Part shown: positions 28,288-36,560 of the stretch, piece by piece
How the letters are laid out: every line of letters begins with the position of its first letter
Numbering within the stretch: position 1 is the stretch's first letter
Assembly: GCA_035192965.1 (NCBI GenBank)
Contig: CP136571.1
Location: 330,501 to 394,500, forward strand
From: Fuscovulum sp.
GTDB taxonomy: Bacteria; Pseudomonadota; Alphaproteobacteria; Rhodobacterales; Rhodobacteraceae
DNA: 64,000 nt
Direction of reading: 5' to 3'
Notes under the pieces: generated by a model
What the model was told of the DNA's origin: nothing
The model's input: only the letters and a program-made list of their open reading frames with translations
The model's database searches: none
Made by a program: the position numbers and the translations under genes

Positions 28288-28899
28288 ATGAGCAAACTTT
28301 ATGCAGGTCTGGCCGCTGCCGCTGTTGTGGGCATGGTGGGTGGGCTGTTTGCCTATGGGCAGTTGGCAAAACCGGACGACCAGTTCGCTCAATGCCGTGG
28401 CGGTGTGGTGGGCGGGGATATTGGTGGACCGTTCACCCTGCAGAATGCGGCAGGGGCCACGGTGACCGAAAAGGATGTGATCACCAAGCCAAGCCTTGTG
28501 TATTTCGGCTATACATTTTGTCCTGATGTCTGCCCGCTGGACAATGCCCGCAATGCCGAGGCGATTGATATTCTGGAAGAGCGCGGCTTTGACGTGAACC
28601 CGGTTTTCATTACTGTCGATCCGGCGCGCGACACGCCCGAAGTGGTGGGAGATTTCGCCGCAAACCTGCATCCAAAGATGATCGGGCTGACCGGAACGGA
28701 AGAACAGGTCAAGGCGGCATCGCAAGCCTATAAGACCTTTTATCGCAAGCAGGATGGCGATGATCCGGATTATTATCTGGTGGACCATTCCACCTTTACC
28801 TATCTGGTCCTGCCTGAAACCGGGTTTGTCGATTTCTTCAAGCGGGATGAGACGGCCGAACAGATCGCCGATCGGACGGCGTGTTTTCTGTCGCAATGA
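28288..28899 (+). CDS. senC: SenC/PrrC (Sco1-type) copper chaperone and thiol-disulfide protein
   Basis: Periplasm-facing Sco homologue needed for Cu-A assembly of cytochrome c oxidase and, in Rhodobacter, implicated in signalling to RegB. The 203-aa product has an N-terminal membrane anchor (about 5-23), the copper-binding FGYTFCPDVCPLD (Cys78, Cys82), the VDPARDTP motif, and the distal His in YLVDHSTFTYL. GAGAGGG precedes the ATG at 28288 by about 10 nt, which decides the start. regA follows after 71 bp. Confidence 0.95.
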   Translation: MSKLYAGLAAAAVVGMVGGLFAYGQLAKPDDQFAQCRGGVVGGDIGGPFTLQNAAGATVTEKDVITKPSLVYFGYTFCPDVCPLDNARNAEAIDILEERGFDVNPVFITVDPARDTPEVVGDFAANLHPKMIGLTGTEEQVKAASQAYKTFYRKQDGDDPDYYLVDHSTFTYLVLPETGFVDFFKRDETAEQIADRTACFLSQ

Positions 28900-28970
28900 G
28901 GGCTGATAAATTTGACCATACCCCGTAAGCCGCCTACTTGTTAGGCAAGAACATAACGAAGGGGAACCCG

Positions 28971-29525
28971 ATGGCTGACGACCTGATTGCCGATCTTGGC
29001 GCGGACCGGACGCTGCTGCTTGTCGATGATGACGAACCCTTTGTGAAACGGCTGGCAAAGGCGATGGAAAAACGCGGGTTTCTGCCGGAAACGGCGGAAA
29101 GCGTGGCCGCAGGGCGGGCAATCGCCATGGCGCGGCCCCCGGCCTATGCCGTGGTGGACCTGCGGCTGGAGGATGGCAACGGTCTGGACGTGGTGGAAAC
29201 CCTGCGCGAGCGTCGGCCGGATTGCCGGATTGTGGTGCTGACGGGGTATGGTGCGATTGCCACGGCAGTGGCCGCGGTGAAGATCGGGGCCACGGATTAC
29301 CTGTCAAAACCCGCAGATGCCAATGATGTGATGAATGCCCTTTTGTCGCGGACAGAAACCCTTCCGGGGCCGCCGGAAAACCCGATGTCGGCGGATCGCG
29401 TGCGCTGGGAACATATCCAGCGGGTCTATGAAATGTGCGACAGAAACGTATCCGAAACCGCGCGTCGGTTAAGTATGCATCGCCGCACCTTGCAGCGCAT
29501 TCTGGCGAAAAGAAGCCCAAAATAA
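28971..29525 (+). CDS. regA: RegA/PrrA redox response regulator
   Basis: The cognate regulator of RegB. At 184 aa it has the length reported for R. capsulatus RegA. The receiver contains the acidic pocket VDDDE, the phosphorylated Asp at residue 63 (YAVVDLRLEDG), the switch Thr (LTGYG) and the conserved Lys (DYLSKPAD). A proline stretch (LPGPPENP) leads to a Fis-type HTH (VSETARRLSMHRRTLQRILAK). AAGGGGAA lies just upstream of the start at 28971; eleven upstream in-frame codons are excluded on that ground. A possible TTGACC-N17-TACTTG promoter lies at 28912-28940 (weak). Confidence 0.97.
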   Translation: MADDLIADLGADRTLLLVDDDEPFVKRLAKAMEKRGFLPETAESVAAGRAIAMARPPAYAVVDLRLEDGNGLDVVETLRERRPDCRIVVLTGYGAIATAVAAVKIGATDYLSKPADANDVMNALLSRTETLPGPPENPMSADRVRWEHIQRVYEMCDRNVSETARRLSMHRRTLQRILAKRSPK

Positions 29526-29594
29526 TCGGGTTATTGAATTAGTTCGGCTTATTCCGTAAAAGGGCTGCAATCCCGGCTTATGGAGAATGCAGGA

Positions 29595-29909
29595 ATGAGC
29601 GTCGACCTTAATTCAATGTCGCTGAAAGAACTGAAAGACCTTCAGGGTCAGGTAGCCAAGGCGATTGCAAACTTTGAAGATCGCAAGAAGAAAGCGGCTC
29701 TTGCCGAACTCGAAGAAAAGGCCCGCGCGATGGGCTTTTCGCTGGCCGAATTGACTGGCACCGCAGCGCCGCGCAAACGCGCACCCGCAACGGCAAAATA
29801 CGCCAATCCTGCCAATGCGTCGGATACTTGGTCGGGCCGTGGCCGAAAGCCGCGTTGGTTTGCCGAAGCACTGGCCAAGGGCAAGAAGCCCGAGGATATG
29901 TCGATCTGA
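29595..29909 (+). CDS. hvrA: HvrA, H-NS-family trans-acting regulator
   Basis: A 104-aa H-NS-type nucleoid protein; in R. capsulatus HvrA modulates photosynthesis, cytochrome and nitrogenase genes in response to light or redox. It has an N-terminal coiled-coil-like helix (MSLKELKDLQGQVAKAIANFEDRKKKAALAELEEKAR) and the C-terminal DNA-binding motif KYANPANASDTWSGRGRKPRWF. A GGAG 9 nt upstream favours the Met at 29595 over the one at 29580. The order senC-regA-hvrA is that of R. capsulatus. Its stop abuts the stop of the convergent hvrB. Confidence 0.95.
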   Translation: MSVDLNSMSLKELKDLQGQVAKAIANFEDRKKKAALAELEEKARAMGFSLAELTGTAAPRKRAPATAKYANPANASDTWSGRGRKPRWFAEALAKGKKPEDMSI

Positions 29910-30785
29910 TCAGGCGGCGGATTCGAGCCATTTGACAAAGGCCCGCGTGGCCGCGCGTTGCGGCCCCGGGGCCGTGACGATGAAATAAGCGGGAAGCTGA
30001 TCCTGGCTGTCATGCAGCAGGATCAGCCGCCCCTCTTCCAGATCATCCTCCATCAACGCGAGGCTTTCGACCACCAGCCCCAGCCCCTGCCGGGCGGCGG
30101 CGAGGGACAATTCTTCATTCACGAAATCCGTGCGGCTGAGCGTTTCGGGGTTCAGGCCCAGACTTTTGATGTAATTTTCCTGTTCCGGCCAATCGCGGGC
30201 GAGGATCCATTCCATATCCTGCATTTCCGCGATGCTGAGCGCGGTGCGCCCGTGCAGAACATCGGGCGCGGCAGCCACGGCCATCCGCGCCGGGGCGAGA
30301 AAGCGCGATGAAACGCCCGGCCAATCCCCGGTGCCATAGCGGATGCCCAGATCCATGCCATCGCGCCTTAAATCCAGCACGCGCGCATCGGGATGCAGCG
30401 ACAGGGCGATGTCGGGGTGATGGTCCCAGAAATCCTTGAGCCGGGGCATCAGCCATTGGGTGGCAAAGCTGGCGGTCAGGGTGATGCGGACCGGGCGATC
30501 CGACCCGCCAGCCTTGAGCGCCGCCACCCCTGTGGCAATGGTGCCGAACCCATCTGAAAGCGCCTGAGCAAGCTGCTGGCCTTCGGCGGTGAGCGCCATG
30601 CCGCGTCCGTCACGGGCGACGAGGGGGGTATCAAGCAATCCTTCCAGCGCGCGCACCTGTTGGGCCACGGCGGCATGGGTCACGTTCAGGGCGCGGGCGG
30701 CCTGCGAGAACCCGCCAAGTTCTGCCACCGCCGCAAAAGCGCGGAGCGACGAGAGCGGAGGAAGGCTGCGCCAATCGGTTGCCAT
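29910..30785 (-). CDS. hvrB: HvrB, LysR-family transcriptional regulator
   Basis: A 291-aa LysR-type regulator of the GcvA-like group. The winged HTH is LSSLRAFAAVAELGGFSQAARALNVTHAAVAQQVRALE, followed by a periplasmic-binding-protein-like effector domain. In R. capsulatus the LysR gene next to hvrA is hvrB, an activator of ahcY, and the same neighbours are present here (hvrA on one side, ahcY 0.97 kb on the other). The start at 30785 begins MATDWRSLPPLSSL; 66 upstream codons are rejected as they cover the promoter region. The name rests mainly on synteny. Confidence 0.85.
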   Translation of the reverse strand: MATDWRSLPPLSSLRAFAAVAELGGFSQAARALNVTHAAVAQQVRALEGLLDTPLVARDGRGMALTAEGQQLAQALSDGFGTIATGVAALKAGGSDRPVRITLTASFATQWLMPRLKDFWDHHPDIALSLHPDARVLDLRRDGMDLGIRYGTGDWPGVSSRFLAPARMAVAAAPDVLHGRTALSIAEMQDMEWILARDWPEQENYIKSLGLNPETLSRTDFVNEELSLAAARQGLGLVVESLALMEDDLEEGRLILLHDSQDQLPAYFIVTAPGPQRAATRAFVKWLESAA

Positions 30786-30806
30786 ATGGTAGCTGGACTT
30801 ACATAT
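30784..30806. promoter_or_regulatory. Imperfect inverted repeat at the hvrB start, possible HvrB operator
   Basis: ATATGGTA (30784-30791) and TACATAT (30800-30806) form an inverted repeat with one extra G, overlapping the hvrB start codon and lying in the gap to the divergent 50-codon ORF. LysR regulators commonly bind such dyads at their own promoters. Binding is inference. Confidence 0.35.
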
Positions 30807-30883
30807 TTGAAAGTTTTCTGACTCGGAAACATCAGCAGAAAAGGCTAGAAAAGCCAAGTCCAAGCCAAGGAAAGGGACAGAAA

Positions 30884-31036
30884 ATGTTACAGATATTCGC
30901 CGAAGCGCTGTTGCTGGCCACGGGTCAGCGGTTGGATGGGCAGACGAACCAGAAGCGCCGCCCTGCCCCGCATGATGGCACACGGGGTGCAGAACGCCCC
31001 GGCCCGTTCACACCGCCCAATCAGCTGGGTGGTTGA
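30884..31036 (+). CDS. Small ORF of 50 codons, unknown
   Basis: A short reading frame divergent from hvrB, with an AAGG-type Shine-Dalgarno (CCAAGGAAAGGGACAG) before ATG at 30884. The product starts with a short hydrophobic segment (LQIFAEALLLATG) and continues with a basic, Pro-rich tail (KRRPAPHDGTRGAERPGPF). I do not recognise a family. Its 3' end overlaps the convergent HD gene by 16 bp. Location next to hvrB suggests it could be an HvrB target, but it may also be a chance ORF. Confidence 0.5.
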   Translation: MLQIFAEALLLATGQRLDGQTNQKRRPAPHDGTRGAERPGPFTPPNQLGG

Positions 31037-31641
31037 ATCGTGCAGGCTGCCAGCAAATGTTCATGTCGTGATACATAGTCCGCCCGCACCAACGCGGGCG
31101 GGCGCAATCTGATTTCCAGACCGCGCAGGATCAGCGCATCGGGTTTGCCGAAGAAACGATCCGCCTCTGCCGTGGAAAAACCGGCGATATGCACCGCCTC
31201 CATCCATGCAGAGATTTTGTCGGCGGATTTGATCGCCTTCTTGATGGCCACCGGCAGAATGATGGGCAGGCCAAAGCGCAGATGCACCGCCGCCGTCAAC
31301 CGTTCATCCAGCGCACCATAAGCCGGGCCAACTGCCGCCTTCACCGGGCTGATCATATCGCCGATCACATATTCCGGCGCGTCATGCAGCAGCGCGGCCA
31401 ATTGCCACCGCGCCGCGATACCCGGATTGGTTCGGGTAAAGATCTGTTCCACCAGCAGCGAATGTTCGGCCACCGAATAGGGCCAATCCCCCCGCGTTTG
31501 CCCGTTCCAGCGGGCAACGAAGGCAAGGCCGTGGGCGATATCCTCGATCTCGATATCGACAGGGGTCGGATCGAGCAGGTCCAGCCGCCGTCCGGACAGC
31601 ATGCGTTGCCAGGCGCGGGGTTGTTTCACCGGCTGTTTCAT
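31021..31641 (-). CDS. HD-domain phosphohydrolase (YfbR-like)
   Basis: A 206-aa metal-dependent HD hydrolase. Motifs: SVAEHSLLVEQIF (first His), AALLHDAPEYVIGDMISPVK (HD plus following residues) and SADKISAWMEA (last Asp). This set resembles 5'-deoxynucleotidase YfbR and related nucleotide phosphohydrolases, though the substrate is not shown. The start is at MKQPVKQPRAWQRMLSG (31641); a longer frame enters the ahcY promoter. It is divergent from ahcY with a 109-bp gap, and R. capsulatus also has an extra gene in this neighbourhood. Confidence 0.85.
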   Translation of the reverse strand: MKQPVKQPRAWQRMLSGRRLDLLDPTPVDIEIEDIAHGLAFVARWNGQTRGDWPYSVAEHSLLVEQIFTRTNPGIAARWQLAALLHDAPEYVIGDMISPVKAAVGPAYGALDERLTAAVHLRFGLPIILPVAIKKAIKSADKISAWMEAVHIAGFSTAEADRFFGKPDALILRGLEIRLRPPALVRADYVSRHEHLLAACTIQPPS

Positions 31642-31750
31642 GGATGGGCGGCCCCCCGCATTGAAATCAAGCTTAACCACCGTTCCATTGTCGTAGACGG
31701 TTCTGCGTGCTATCTCGCGCCCCAAATGAAGGTTCAAGGAGCAACGGCAC

Positions 31751-33139
31751 ATGCCGCAGGATTACATCGTCAAGGATATCGCTCTGGCCGAGTTCGGCCG
31801 CAAGGAGCTTACCATCGCAGAAACCGAAATGCCGGGCCTGATGGCCTGCCGCGAAGAGTTCGGCCCGTCGCAGCCGCTTAAGGGCGCGCGGATCGTGGGT
31901 TCGCTGCACATGACGATTCAGACGGCTGTTCTGATCGAAACGCTGACGGCGCTGGGCGCGGATGTGCGCTGGGCTTCGTGCAACATCTTCTCAACCCAGG
32001 ATCACGCGGCGGCGGCCATCGCTGCAGGCGGCACGCCGGTATTTGCGGTGAAGGGCCAGACCCTGACCGAACATTGGGATTATCTGGACAAATCCTTCAT
32101 GTTCCCCGAGGGCGCGAACATGATCCTGGACGATGGCGGTGACGCCACGCTGTATGTTCTGCTGGGCGCACGCGCCGAAGCGGGCGAGGATATCCTGCCT
32201 GTCCCGCAGTCTGAGGAAGAAGAAGTCATCAAGCTGCAAATCCACAAGCGGATGAAGGAAAGCCCCGGCTGGTTCACCAAGACCAAGGCCGCGATCAAGG
32301 GCGTGTCGGAAGAAACGACGACGGGCGTGCATCGCCTGTATGAACTGCACAAGAACGGCGCGCTGCCCTTCCCGGCGATCAACGTGAACGATTCCGTGAC
32401 CAAGTCGAAGTTCGACAACAAGTATGGCTGCAAGGAATCGCTGGTCGACGGTATCCGCCGCGCGACCGATACGATGATGGCCGGCAAAGTCGCCGTGGTC
32501 TGTGGCTATGGCGATGTGGGCAAGGGTTCCGCTGCATCGCTGCGCGGCGCAGGCGCACGCGTGAAGGTGACCGAAGTTGATCCGATCTGTGCGCTTCAGG
32601 CCGCGATGGACGGGTATGAGGTGACGCTTCTGGAAGACGAAGTCGCCACCGCCGACATCTTCATCACCACCACCGGCAACAAGGACGTGATCCGCATCGA
32701 GCATATCCGCGAGATGAAGGATATGGCGATCGTCGGCAATATCGGCCACTTCGACAACGAGATTCAGGTTGCCGCCCTGCGCAACCACAAGTGGACCAAC
32801 ATCAAGGAACAGGTGGACATGATCGAGATGCCGTCAGGCAATCGCATCATCCTGCTGTCCGAAGGTCGCCTGCTGAACCTTGGCAACGCCACGGGCCACC
32901 CGTCCTTTGTGATGTCTGCATCCTTTACCAATCAGGTGCTGGCGCAGATCGAACTGTGGACCAAGGGCCAGGATTATACGCCGGGCGTCTATATCCTGCC
33001 CAAGGCGTTGGATGAAAAAGTGGCGCGCCTGCATCTGAAAAAGATCGGCGTGAAGCTGACCGAGCTGAAGCCCGATCAGGCCGCCTATATTGGCGTAAAG
33101 GCCGAAGGCCCGTTCAAGCCGGATCATTACCGCTACTGA
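31751..33139 (+). CDS. ahcY: S-adenosyl-L-homocysteine hydrolase
   Basis: Reversibly hydrolyses S-adenosylhomocysteine to adenosine and homocysteine, removing the product inhibitor of methyltransferases. At 462 aa it has the normal bacterial length. Visible blocks include [16 protein letters not shown], the NAD-binding [36 protein letters not shown] and the C-terminal KPDHYRY ending. AAGGAG lies upstream of the ATG. In R. capsulatus expression depends on HvrB; the putative hvrB gene lies about 1 kb upstream. I see no recognisable SAH riboswitch in the 109-bp leader region. Confidence 0.97.
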   Translation: MPQDYIVKDIALAEFGRKELTIAETEMPGLMACREEFGPSQPLKGARIVGSLHMTIQTAVLIETLTALGADVRWASCNIFSTQDHAAAAIAAGGTPVFAVKGQTLTEHWDYLDKSFMFPEGANMILDDGGDATLYVLLGARAEAGEDILPVPQSEEEEVIKLQIHKRMKESPGWFTKTKAAIKGVSEETTTGVHRLYELHKNGALPFPAINVNDSVTKSKFDNKYGCKESLVDGIRRATDTMMAGKVAVVCGYGDVGKGSAASLRGAGARVKVTEVDPICALQAAMDGYEVTLLEDEVATADIFITTTGNKDVIRIEHIREMKDMAIVGNIGHFDNEIQVAALRNHKWTNIKEQVDMIEMPSGNRIILLSEGRLLNLGNATGHPSFVMSASFTNQVLAQIELWTKGQDYTPGVYILPKALDEKVARLHLKKIGVKLTELKPDQAAYIGVKAEGPFKPDHYRY

Positions 33140-33168
33140 TCGATCCGCCGATCCCTGATCGCAAGGAT

Positions 33169-33200
33169 AACCCCGCCTGCCACCCGGCTGGCGGGGTTTT
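33169..33200 (+). terminator. Intrinsic terminator downstream of ahcY
   Basis: AACCCCGCC (33169-33177) pairs with GGCGGGGTT (33190-33198) and is followed by TTTT (33197-33200). The A/T arms on both sides could let it act in both directions, serving the convergent gene that ends at 33200. Confidence 0.8.
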
Positions 33201-34147
33201 CAATTCTGGGCCAACCGTGTGGACAACGCCGCGCGATTGACGCCTTCGATCAGGGCAATGGCCGCGCCGGGCTGCGCGGTGCCGCGAATTTCGACTACGG
33301 CGCGGGGATGCAGGGCAATGGTCAGATCCAGCGGTGCCATGGCGGTGCGCTGTGCCGCACCAACCTGCCCTTGCGGCGCGCGGTTGAACACGGTCAGCCC
33401 GCCAAGATCAAAGGTTTCCACCGTGTCGCCCAGCTGGGTGGCATTCGTCACCTCGGCGCGCAGGGCATCGGCCCAGCTGGCCGGGGCCTCTGTGGTGCCA
33501 AGCGTTTCGCCCGCGCTCCGGAACTGCAGGCGAAGCGAAAGCATCTGCCCTTCCGGCCCCAGATACAGCGCGCGGGTTCGCGTTGCCGACAGGAGGCGCT
33601 GTTCCGCATCCGGGCTGTCATAGACCCGAACGAACTCTGCCAGATCGCCATAGCCGGGATGCGCATTGATGGGTTGGTCAGGTGCAGGCCAACGGGTGGC
33701 AAGCTGGGCCAGAGCATCAGGCTGCTGCGCATCTGCGGTGGTCACGCGAAGCCAACTCGCCGGGGCTTCGGGCAGATAGGCAATCGGGTCACCTTCGGTT
33801 TCGCCGGCCAACCTCGTACCAAACAGGCTGTCCACCAGCCCGGCGAGAGCCGTTTTCGGCCCGCCTTGCGCAACGTCAGCCGACAGATTGGCCACAACGC
33901 CGTCGCCGCTCGGAACGGGGGCGGTCAGCCCAAGCCGTGCCGTGATGATCGGCGCAGCAAAGATCAGTGCGCCCAGGGTCAGCAGGCCTGCGACACCAAA
34001 CTTGATCCCCCGCCCACCCTTGCGCCGGGGTTTGCCGGGAAGTTGCCAATCTGATCTAGGGCCATGCTCCGGAACCGGGTCAAAGGTGACACCGCGCGAC
34101 TGTTGAATCCGTTTCACCCGCGCTTCGAAATCATCCTTGGACGTCAT
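33200..34147 (-). CDS. Single-pass membrane protein of unknown function
   Basis: A 315-aa protein I do not recognise. The N-terminal 46 residues are polar and basic (DDFEARVKRIQQSRG..., PGKPRRKGGRG), followed by one membrane helix (about 47-71), so the rest probably faces the periplasm. The large C-terminal domain is Ala/Gly/Leu-rich without Cys, repeats or catalytic motifs. It converges on ahcY and is divergent from the DUF2853 gene with about 195 bp between starts. No function can be proposed. Confidence 0.75.
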   Translation of the reverse strand: MTSKDDFEARVKRIQQSRGVTFDPVPEHGPRSDWQLPGKPRRKGGRGIKFGVAGLLTLGALIFAAPIITARLGLTAPVPSGDGVVANLSADVAQGGPKTALAGLVDSLFGTRLAGETEGDPIAYLPEAPASWLRVTTADAQQPDALAQLATRWPAPDQPINAHPGYGDLAEFVRVYDSPDAEQRLLSATRTRALYLGPEGQMLSLRLQFRSAGETLGTTEAPASWADALRAEVTNATQLGDTVETFDLGGLTVFNRAPQGQVGAAQRTAMAPLDLTIALHPRAVVEIRGTAQPGAAIALIEGVNRAALSTRLAQN

Positions 34148-34342
34148 GCCCTGCCCCCGTTCACCATCGTTAAGGCCAGGCTGACACCCAAATCCGGCAA
34201 CCGCAGGGTGAAAAGTCGAAGATTTGTCGGCAGTGGCCCCGATAACGATGCAGAAAATCTGTTGCAGCGTTGTTTTTCGTCCTTAACGATATGCCCCAAG
34301 GCGGACAGGAAATCGCCGAACCTCAGGGAGAGATCGAAGACC

Positions 34343-34684
34343 ATGAGCAAAAGAGCCGAACTGATCGCGAAATATGCCGAGGATCTAAAGACCAAATGCA
34401 AGATGACGCCCGACATGGCGCTTCTGGAAAAGGTCACCATTGGCTGCGGCCCCGCCATCTATAGCGCAGACAGCGAAACCGTTGCCGGGTCTGATGCAAC
34501 CGAGCTTGAGACGGTGAAGAAAAACTTTCTGATGAAAAAGCTGGGCTTGCCGGATTCGCCCAAGCTGATGGAAGCGATCAACGCAGTGATCGAAACCTAT
34601 GGCCGGTCCGAGCGGAACAAGTATCGCCCGGTCGTCTATTACATGCTGGTCAAGCATTTCGGGAAGGAAAAGGTCTACGGCTGA
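34343..34684 (+). CDS. DUF2853 family protein
   Basis: A 113-aa, mostly helical cytosolic protein matching the DUF2853 family in length and in its end (KYRPVVYYMLVKHFGKEKVYG). The start MSKRAELIAKYAEDLKTKC at 34343 is preceded by GGGAGAG; a frame open from 34064 is rejected because its upstream part is not protein-like. No function is known for the family. A strong hairpin follows, so it is a monocistronic unit. Confidence 0.85.
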   Translation: MSKRAELIAKYAEDLKTKCKMTPDMALLEKVTIGCGPAIYSADSETVAGSDATELETVKKNFLMKKLGLPDSPKLMEAINAVIETYGRSERNKYRPVVYYMLVKHFGKEKVYG

Positions 34685-34704
34685 TGCCGTAAGGGCCGTA
34701 AAGC

Positions 34705-34737
34705 GCCACCTGCCCGAACCATCGGGCGGGTGGCTTT
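34705..34737 (+). terminator. Intrinsic terminator downstream of the DUF2853 gene
   Basis: GCCACCTGCCCGA (34705-34717) pairs with TCGGGCGGGTGGC (34722-34734), 13 bp with one G-T wobble and a 4-nt loop, followed by TTT. Confidence 0.8.
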
Positions 34738-34902
34738 GAATAAAATGCCGGACGCTTCGGATTTGGCGAATCGGCGGCGCTGTGGCAGTTTTTGCCTTGG
34801 GCAGTAGGTCCGGAACCCTTTTTCAGGTCACGTGCGGTGCTAGGGGAGCGCGTGGGGTGGATGGAGGGTTCCGTAGGGGTGCGGGGCCCTCCATTTCCAG
34901 CG

Positions 34903-35322
34903 TCATTCAGACAAGCCGCCCATGCTGCAGATGATGCGCCATTCCGCCTCTGTCACCGGCTGCACCGAGAGGCGGGTATTGTTCACCAGAACCATGCTTT
35001 CCAACCCTGGCTGCACTTTGCAGGTATCCAGGTTGACGGGATTTGGCAGCGCCTGAACGGCCTTGACCATCACGCAATCCCAGCGGGGATCGTCGGTCGT
35101 GCTGTCGGGCGCGCTTTCGCGGATCACCTCGACGATGCCCACAATCTCTTTCCCGATGTTGGAATGGTAGAAGAACCCCAGATCGCCCACCTTCATCGCC
35201 CGCATGTTGTTGCGGGCCTGATAGTTGCGGACGCCGGTCCATTCCTCACCGGCGTCTCCTTTGGCCAATTGGTGCGGCCAACCAAAGACATCGGGCTCTG
35301 ATTTGAACAGCCAATAGGCCAT
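34903..35322 (-). CDS. EVE-domain protein
   Basis: A 139-aa EVE-domain protein (thymocyte nuclear protein 1 type, PUA-like fold). Typical residues are visible: MAYWLFKSEPDVFGWPHQL, WTGVRNYQARNNMRAMKVGDLGFFYHSN, and VRPVEA-like terminal strands. EVE domains are thought to bind modified bases in DNA or RNA; the bacterial ligand is unknown. The ATG at 35322 overlaps the YciI gene stop (TGATG), which decides the start over the upstream Met at 35343. It ends the tsaD-gpsA-yciI-EVE operon. Confidence 0.9.
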   Translation of the reverse strand: MAYWLFKSEPDVFGWPHQLAKGDAGEEWTGVRNYQARNNMRAMKVGDLGFFYHSNIGKEIVGIVEVIRESAPDSTTDDPRWDCVMVKAVQALPNPVNLDTCKVQPGLESMVLVNNTRLSVQPVTEAEWRIICSMGGLSE

Positions 35323-35594
35323 CAGCCGATCACCTTCTTCCATTCGCGGATATCGACCGATTGGAACAGCCCCGCCTTGGCATAGGGGTCATTCGCCGCC
35401 CAATCCCGGGCCTGATCCAGCGTGTCGACCGAAAGGATCACCAGCGAGCCCGCCATTTCACCGGTTTCCGTCAGGAACGGACCCGCCATTTCAACGATGC
35501 CAGAGGATTGGATATGGTCCAGATGGGCCGGGCGGTTTTCTTGGCGGATGTGCAGGTGGCCGGGCTTGTCGATGCAGATCAACGCAACGCGCAT
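35322..35594 (-). CDS. YciI-like protein
   Basis: A 90-aa ferredoxin-fold protein of the YciI family, with RPAHLDHIQSSGIVEMAGPFLTETGEMAGSLVILSVDTLDQARDWAANDPYAKAGLF, containing the conserved His-Asp pair and the NDPY motif. Function is unknown for most members. It is sandwiched between gpsA (3 bp) and the EVE gene (1-bp overlap). Confidence 0.9.
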   Translation of the reverse strand: MRVALICIDKPGHLHIRQENRPAHLDHIQSSGIVEMAGPFLTETGEMAGSLVILSVDTLDQARDWAANDPYAKAGLFQSVDIREWKKVIG

Positions 35595-35597
35595 GGG

Positions 35598-36560
35598 TCA
35601 TTCCTTTTTCAGCGGTCTGGAAAGCAGGGTCTGGATGGCAAGGGAAAGGTCAACCCTCCCGTCGATCAGGGCGGCGACCATGGTGGTGATCGGCAGGTCA
35701 ATATTGCGAATTTGGGCAAGGTTAGAGACTGCTTTCGCCGTGGCGGCACCTTCGACCGTGATGCCGGGATCGATGGGGTTGCCCCCGCCAAGCCCCTGAC
35801 CGAACCGAAAGTTGCGCGACTGGGCCGAAGTGCAGGTCAGCACCAGATCACCGAAGCCTGACAGGCCAGACAGCGTTTCCGCCTTTGCCCCCAACATCAG
35901 GGCAAGGCGGACCATCTCGGCATAGCCGCGCGTCATCAGGGCGGCGCGGGCGCTGTCGCCAAGGCCTGCGCCGATGACCACCCCAGCCGCGATGGCAATG
36001 ACATTCTTCAACGCACCCCCCAGCTCGGCCCCGATGACATCATCGCTGCGATAGAGCCGCAGCACGGGCGTGGCGAGCAGGTGCTGCAACGCCTCGCCCA
36101 CCCGGTGATCAGAACAGGCAAGCGTCAGGGCCGTGGGCAGGCCGCGGGCAATATCGGCGGCAAAACTGGGCCCGGTCAGCACGGCTATGGGGGAGCGTGG
36201 GCATTCGGCCCGGATGATTTGCGACGGGCCGGTCAGGGTGGACAGGTCGATCCCCTTGCAGCAGGCGACAAGCGGGATGCCGTCCAACGTGGCCTGATGG
36301 GCGGAAAGAAAAGCCCGCAAGGATTGCATGGGAAGGGAAAGCAGAACTGCATCCGCGCCAGACAGATCAGACATTTTGGCAGTAATAGTGACGTTTTCTG
36401 GCAGATCAACGCCCGGCAGGCGGGCGGCATTGCGCCGCGTCGCGGCCATGGCCGCCACCTGTTCCGCATCGCGCGCCCAGAGTGTGACCGCCTGCCCATT
36501 CCGCGCCAAAGCGACGGCGAGCGCAGTACCAAAGGCGCCCGCGCCTATGACTGCGATCAT
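35598..36560 (-). CDS. gpsA: Glycerol-3-phosphate dehydrogenase [NAD(P)+]
   Basis: Reduces dihydroxyacetone phosphate to sn-glycerol-3-phosphate for phospholipid synthesis. The 320-aa product has the N-terminal Rossmann motif [42 protein letters not shown], the catalytic Lys in [13 protein letters not shown], and [23 protein letters not shown]. The ATG overlaps the tsaD stop (ATGA). This tsaD-gpsA order is common in alphaproteobacteria. Confidence 0.96.
   Translation of the reverse strand: MIAVIGAGAFGTALAVALARNGQAVTLWARDAEQVAAMAATRRNAARLPGVDLPENVTITAKMSDLSGADAVLLSLPMQSLRAFLSAHQATLDGIPLVACCKGIDLSTLTGPSQIIRAECPRSPIAVLTGPSFAADIARGLPTALTLACSDHRVGEALQHLLATPVLRLYRSDDVIGAELGGALKNVIAIAAGVVIGAGLGDSARAALMTRGYAEMVRLALMLGAKAETLSGLSGFGDLVLTCTSAQSRNFRFGQGLGGGNPIDPGITVEGAATAKAVSNLAQIRNIDLPITTMVAALIDGRVDLSLAIQTLLSRPLKKE

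Noticed and set aside
31642..31750. SAH riboswitch in the ahcY leader
   Set aside because: I see no pseudoknot-like GC stems with the expected conserved core; the 109-bp region looks like a simple divergent promoter.
34160..34300. TTAA-type half sites near the DUF2853 promoter as CtrA boxes
   Set aside because: Only isolated half motifs (for example TTAACG) occur, without a second half at the right spacing.
34861..34894. ATGGAGGG/CCCTCCAT inverted repeat as a terminator for the EVE operon
   Set aside because: The loop is long (18 nt) and no T run follows on the minus strand.
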